In this document: one piece after another, positions 59,361 to 64,000 of the stretch
Layout of the letters: each line of letters opens with the position of its first letter
Numbering within the stretch: the first letter of the stretch is position 1
Origin: Castor canadensis
Lineage: Eukaryota; Chordata; Mammalia; Rodentia; Castoridae
NCBI RefSeq assembly: GCF_047511655.1
Contig: NC_133401.1
Coordinates: 11,812,001-11,876,000, forward strand
Length of the DNA: 64,000 nt
Direction: 5' to 3'
Made by a program: the position numbers and the translations under genes
The notes under the pieces: generated by a model
What the model saw: the letters and a program-made list of their open reading frames with translations, nothing else
What the model was told of the DNA's origin: nothing
Databases searched by the model: none

Positions 59361-59687
59361 TTCATATTTGTGGGATGAGGACATAAATTCCTACCAGCCT
59401 CAGTTTTTCGTCAGATCAATGAGCTCTGTGGTATCCCTATCCTCCTTGGCCACCTTAGAGATGAATTTGGGTCCAGCTAGAACTCTGGTCACCATCAACC
59501 CTTGTAGTCTTCCCAACCCACCCCTTTCAGAAAGTCAGGAGAGGCCTGGAATGTTAAGCAGCAGATTTCAGTGAAGATTCTCTATGGGGGCCCATGCCAT
59601 CCAGTCCAAGAAGGATAGTATATAGTCTCAAAATGTAATCGAATGGGTGACTTATGTGTCACAAAGCAAAAAAACAGTGCTGTGGGC

Positions 59688-60150
59688 CCAGTACCAGTGA
59701 CTCATGCCTGTTACACTAGCTACTTGGGAGGCTGAGATCAGGAGGATCAGTTTGAGGCTAGCCTCTAGTAAACAGTTCCTGAGATTCTATCCCCCTTTTC
59801 CAAAATGACAATAGCAAAGAGGACTTGGAGAAGTGTTGCTTAAGTGGTAGAGCGCCTGCCTAGCAATGTGAGATCCTGAATTCAAACCCCAAACCACCAG
59901 AAAATGGGAAAGGGAGGAAGATTTCACAAACAAGTCTGGCCCTAGGGCTCGTGCCTGTAATCTTAGCTATTTGGGAGGCTGAAATCAGGAGGATCAAGGT
60001 TTGAGGCCAGTCTAGGCATACTTCTTGAGACCCCCATGTCCAAAATAACTAAAGAAAAAATGGACTGGAGGTGTGGCTCAAACAGTAGAGTGCCTGCTTT
60101 ACAAGCATGAAACTGTGCATTCAAACCCCAGTCCCACCAGAAAAAAATTC
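59688..60150 (+). repeat. Two fused SINEs
   Basis: 59688-59908 and 59938-60150, same orientation. Confidence 0.8.
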
Positions 60151-60469
60151 ACAAACCAAAACTCCGAGCAAAAGACAACAGTCTCAAGAGAACACATATT
60201 GTGATGTCATTTATATAAAGTACAAAATCAGGCAAAACCATGTTCTTGACAGTGTAATCAGTAGTTATCCTGGAGGCCTCCAGAAAGAGGCTCGAAGGAC
60301 ATCCTGGGGAACTGGTCATGTTCTTTTCTTGAGCTGAGTCCTAGTTGCCAGGTGTGTTCAGTTTATGAGATTTAATCAAGCTGTTCGTTTATTACTTGTG
60401 CACTTTTCTGTGCATGTATCATACCTCAAAACAGTTATTTTTGAGAAGCGTGAGGTAGATCTTTATATA

Positions 60470-60650
60470 CTAAGATGAATACTAGCACTTGTTTCCAAGA
60501 TGTATCACTGAGTGGAAAAAGCAAGGCAAAGCAGCATGTACAGCTACTACAGAAAACAGTACAGGAGAACTTTAAAAAGTTAAAAATAGAATTGCCATAT
60601 GATCTAGTGTATACCCCCAAAGAACTGAAACTCAGGGTCTCTCGTGAAGA
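60470..60650 (+). mobile_element. L1 ORF2 3' fragment
   Basis: 'acagaaaacagtacaggaga' then 'agaattgccatatgatctag' and 'cccccaaagaactgaaa' match the well known L1 ORF2 C-terminal coding text, in sense orientation, truncated at both ends. Confidence 0.7.
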
Positions 60651-60990
60651 TGAGTCAAGATGGCCAGGGCGAAAGTCATCAGAAGACTTGAACTGAGCTG
60701 GAAGATCTGTGAGTCACTCACATGGCGGGACTCCTGTGTCTCTCCACTGGCTGCTTCACTGTCCTCACAACACTGTGACTGATCTGCTTCAGAGAAAGGA
60801 ATCTAGAGTCAAGAGGAAGCCTCAGTGCCTTTTATGACCTAGCCCCAAAAGTCACAAAGCAGCACATGTATTTTATGCCATTGTTTAGAAGCAAGTTACT
60901 AAGTCCAGTCACATTAAGGGGGTGAATTATGCTCTACCCACTTAAAGGAGCCATGCCCAAGAATCTGTGGAAGTTTAAAATAGCCTCGTG
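60651..60990. other. Spacer, no feature recognised
   Basis: No repeat or exon that I can name. Confidence 0.3.
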
Positions 60991-61140
60991 CACTAACCCA
61001 TTAAATATGGACAATAGATCCTACAAGGTGGTTCTATCATTCACCCACATGTTAACAGATAAGGAAACTGAGGCACACAGAGGCTAGTGGTTACACAACA
61101 GAGACAGAACCAAGGCTTAAACCCAGGCAGTTGATTCATT
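60990..61140 (+). repeat. MIR
   Basis: 'agataaggaaactgaggcac' and 'ggcttaaacccaggcagttg' are MIR core sequences. Confidence 0.75.
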
Positions 61141-61145
61141 TCCAT

Positions 61146-61335
61146 TTTCTTTTTTTGTGGGGGATGGGGATAGGACTAGGTTTTGAATTCAGGGCTTCAT
61201 GCTTGAGCCACATCTCCAGTCCATTTTGCTCTGGTTATTTTTTTGGAGATGGGATTTTGAGAGCTATTTGCTTGGGCTGGCCTTGAAACTCCCAAGTAGC
61301 TTGGATTACAGATGTGAGCCACTGGTGGCAGGCTC
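61146..61335 (-). repeat. Fused SINE
   Basis: 'ggttttgaattcagggcttc' and 'agcttggattacagatgtga'. Confidence 0.75.
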
Positions 61336-61845
61336 CTGTGACCATTTTCTTAATCACTCATCAACTGGTGGGGAAGAAACCAACTGAAGAAAAACATTTA
61401 AGGAGCACTGATGACAGGACTTGATGAGTGGTAGGTTGTGGAAAATGACGTCTATGATGACACCAAGGCACAAATTCCATAGTTCTTTAATACTGGGGGA
61501 ATGTGTGTCCAAAAAAGGAAGATTGGCAAAAAGGGTAGGCATAAAAGGTTTAGGAACAAAGTTGGACGAACCTATGATTAATTTGGCTTAACACACATGG
61601 TTTTACCTTAATTTTTTCACCTTAAATAAAAAGGTAATACTATTACTCATGATGTCTGTGACAGTTCAGGGATATATGCATGTAATAGTGACTAGCTTTT
61701 ATAGTGAGTTTTATGATAGAGGAAGCACTCAACAAAATATACCTTTTAAATTTGTCCATTAGTGAAATATTGAACTATTTTGCTTAAATAATGTTGCCCT
61801 GTTCAAATGCTGCCCCTTTCCTATAATTTGGAGTTGGTGATACAT
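61336..61845. other. AT-rich spacer, no feature recognised
   Basis: Nothing recognised beyond general AT richness. Confidence 0.3.
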
Positions 61846-61849
61846 CCTC

Positions 61850-61945
61850 CCCCTCCTTTGGTGGTACTGAGGATTGAACTCATGGCCTCCAGCTTGCTAG
61901 GCAGATATTCCTACCACTTAAGTCACTCTGCCAGCTGTGATGATA
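61850..61945 (-). repeat. tRNA-like SINE monomer
   Basis: 'tactgaggattgaactcatg' to 'taagtcactctgccagct'. Confidence 0.75.
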
Positions 61946-62127
61946 GTCCTTGTTTTCTTACTAAACAGGAGGGAATAAGTTCTCTGGACTAAGGAGCAAG
62001 GTTCAAGCGGATTGGAAGGACAGAAAAGGCATTGCTCAGGAATTCAGACTGAATACTTCTGTGCATGCCCAGTTCCTAAAGGAAATTGTTATCTGCAAAC
62101 TGTGTTTCCAGAAGATCTTGGTCCTTG

Positions 62128-62385
62128 CATTCTGGGTGGAAAAAAACCAAGCAGAACACTGGATGGGGAGAGGTAGAATAGCTTTATTGAATGGGAGTCA
62201 CCCATTCTGCCAGGTGAGAGAAGAGAAGAAGGGCTGTGGTCTTTTGATAGGTAGGTTTTATACCACCTTGAACTTGGAGGTGGTATACGTCATCACCTGG
62301 CTCCTCTCACCTGTGGGCTAGGGGGAGGAGCTCTTGAGTCAAGAGGGGGAGCAGTCCCAGACTATCCCTAACCTAGCCTGCCTCA
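62128..62385 (-). mobile_element. Probable solitary LTR, fossil
   Basis: Read on the minus strand it opens with TGAGGC, has a TATA box (ggtataaaacc) near 62255-62270 and an AATAAA signal near 62180, the order expected of a retroviral LTR. No internal region flanks it. It looks less decayed than the other two LTR candidates. The family is not determined; the ends are approximate. Confidence 0.45.
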
Positions 62386-62463
62386 AAATGACTGACCTAA
62401 AGCTGGGTAGGGCTAGGGGACAAATTACTGGCAGAGTCCAGTCATGAAAGACAGGACTTTCAG

Positions 62464-62700
62464 GACTGGGGATGTAGCTCAGTGGTGGAGCATTTGCCTA
62501 GTATGCATGAGGCCCTGGATTGGATTCCCAGCACTGCAAAAATACAAAACAAACAAAAAAAGCCAGATGTGGTGGCATCTCTACAATCCTGGCACTGGGG
62601 TGGCTAAAGTAGGATTGCCAGTTTGAGACCAGCCTGAGCTACAAAGTGAGACCCTGCCTCAAAACAAAAACAAGAACAACCCCCCCGCCAAAAAATTTAC
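62464..62700 (+). repeat. ID-like SINE followed by B1-like SINE
   Basis: 62464-62557 is a well preserved ID-like copy ('gggatgtagctcagtggtgg'). 62560-62697 is B1-like ('agccagatgtggtggcatct'). Confidence 0.85.
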
Positions 62701-63229
62701 TGCTAAGGGGCTTCATCCTCATCTTATCCTCACTCCGCCCCATTGCTCAGAATCAGCGCTTAACAGAGAACTTGGCAGTCGTTCTGAGAAGGAAGTTCAA
62801 CTTATCAGTCCTTGAGAATACTGAGCGAACTCTGAACATGGAAGGGGAACCCACTCCCCAATTTCTGCAGTATCTGAATGATGAGATCTTTTTTTTTTTT
62901 TTCCCCAGTTGTAAGGCAAGGAGATACATGCATTGACTTGGACAGAATTCCCCTTTGGTCCTGACACAATTCTCTGATTTGTGGTCCTGGGTGAGAGTTT
63001 TCTTTGGGGGGGGTGGCATTGGGATCATCGACAGATTTGCTTATTGTGTGAAGATGGTAACCTGGAAGAAACGGCGCTCAAACTTCCTCCGTCAAAATCA
63101 AGATGGAGCTGCCCAGCTACGCCCCCCAATGACAGAACCCTGGGCTGGAGCTAGAGAGATGTTTTCTCAAAATGGAATGCGAGAGAGAAAAATGTCCATC
63201 ACACCATCGCCCCGCCTCTCGAGGGCAAC

Positions 63230-63700
63230 TAGCACCAATCATCAGCGTGCAGGGCGGACGCAAGGCCAGGGGCGGAGCCTGCTGTTGCCCCAGCAACAAC
63301 CCGGGCACCCGAGGCGAGCGCGGCCGCGGAGGAATCGCGCCTCAGATCTCTCTCCAGGAACGTCCTGAGGGAGAGGCGCGAACCAAGTCTGGTCGGCGTC
63401 CGCAAAGGGAGGACAGATCAGGCCCATGAACTACAATCCCCGCAACCGCTTTCGCTTCTAACCGTTAAGAGCGCTGAGGTAGGAAGGACGCATGCGTTGC
63501 ACTTAGGGGCGGGTTAAAGTGGCCCTGCATCCACGACGCATGCGGCTCTTGGAGCTTGGGGCCCAACATGACGCGAGGGGTGGGACTTTGCGGCTGGGGG
63601 CGGAGCCATAGGCCCATGGGGCGGAGTTTTCTATGGGACTGAGCCTTTGGAAGTTTATTTTAGGCGGGGCAGAGGTAGGCGCCGGCTCCATAGCCGCGAG
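63230..63700 (+). promoter_or_regulatory. B9D2 CpG-rich promoter
   Basis: A GC-rich, TATA-less region with a CCAAT box (63234-63238), an RFX X-box GTTGCC-CC-AGCAAC (63284-63297), a ZNF143-like ACTACAATCCC (63430-63440), two NRF1-like palindromes (63488-63497 and 63536-63545) and several GC boxes. A 5' UTR exon could end at the donor 'gtaggc' at 63674. Motifs are seen; use is inferred. Confidence 0.65.
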
Positions 63701-63739
63701 TTCCCTCCCCGTTTTTCCTGGGCTTTCCTGGGGAGATGG

Positions 63740-63872
63740 TTAGGATCTGTGGTTAAGACTACAGCATCAGTGGGCTGACGAAACTAGCTTGGAATTCTAG
63801 TACTGCTCTTTACTTGATGGGCCTCAGTTCCCCTATCTGCCCGATGGAAATAATATTCTCACCTCACAGGGT
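63740..63872 (-). repeat. MIR next to the B9D2 coding exon
   Basis: 'ttgatgggcctcagttcccc' followed by 'tattctcacctcacagggtt' is reverse MIR. It ends about 25 bases before the splice acceptor of B9D2. Confidence 0.6.
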
Positions 63873-63875
63873 TGA

Positions 63876-63998
<123 letters not shown>

Positions 63999-64000
63999 CC

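Overview
This is a stretch of mammalian (rodent) nuclear DNA carrying seven spliced protein-coding genes in a bed of short interspersed repeats. The genes form the block known in human at 19q13.2, read here in the opposite direction: ERICH4 (-, cut by the left edge), DMAC2/ATP5SL (+), B3GNT8 (+), BCKDHA (-), EXOSC5 (+), TMEM91 (-), B9D2 (+, cut by the right edge). Exons were assigned by matching translated segments to remembered human proteins and placing GT/AG junctions so that the reading frame carries through. The joined exons give 257 aa (DMAC2), 391 aa (B3GNT8), 445 aa (BCKDHA), 225 aa (EXOSC5) and 172 aa (TMEM91), with no disabling change in any of them.

The repeats point to a rodent that is not mouse or rat. 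There are many B1-like monomers, ID-like elements (A-box-like 'gctcagtggtagag'), a second tRNA-like monomer ('ctcaagtggtagag' ... 'gttcaaacccc') and a fused B1-like/tRNA-like element. I associate this mix with Castorimorpha, most likely a beaver (Castor); this is an inference from memory, not a database match. Older MIR and L2 pieces lie between them, with a few L1 fragments and three possible solitary LTRs.

Layout: 1-157 holds the start of ERICH4. 158-4200 is repeats, including an L2 split by a SINE and an old repeat split by an L1. 4302-9367 is DMAC2 with a small GC-rich promoter. 9368-13507 is B3GNT8 upstream DNA. 13540-14715 is the single coding exon of B3GNT8. 15250-39279 is BCKDHA on the minus strand, ending tail-to-tail with B3GNT8. 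39280-39790 is a GC-rich divergent promoter shared by BCKDHA and EXOSC5. 39791-49100 is EXOSC5. 51299-56353 is TMEM91, tail-to-tail with EXOSC5, with its likely CpG promoter near 57440-57620. 62.9-64.0 kb holds the GC-rich promoter and first coding exon of B9D2.

The genes do not form one pathway. Two make mitochondrial proteins (DMAC2, complex I assembly; BCKDHA, branched-chain keto acid oxidation), one is a Golgi glycosyltransferase, one an RNA exosome subunit, one a ciliary transition-zone protein, one a small membrane protein, and ERICH4 is uncharacterised. I found no evidence of a new genetic system. The most interesting signals are a minor-spliceosome (U12-type) intron in EXOSC5, a textbook RFX X-box upstream of the ciliary gene B9D2, a three-CCAAT array in DMAC2 intron 1, and several nested retroposon insertions with readable target-site duplications.
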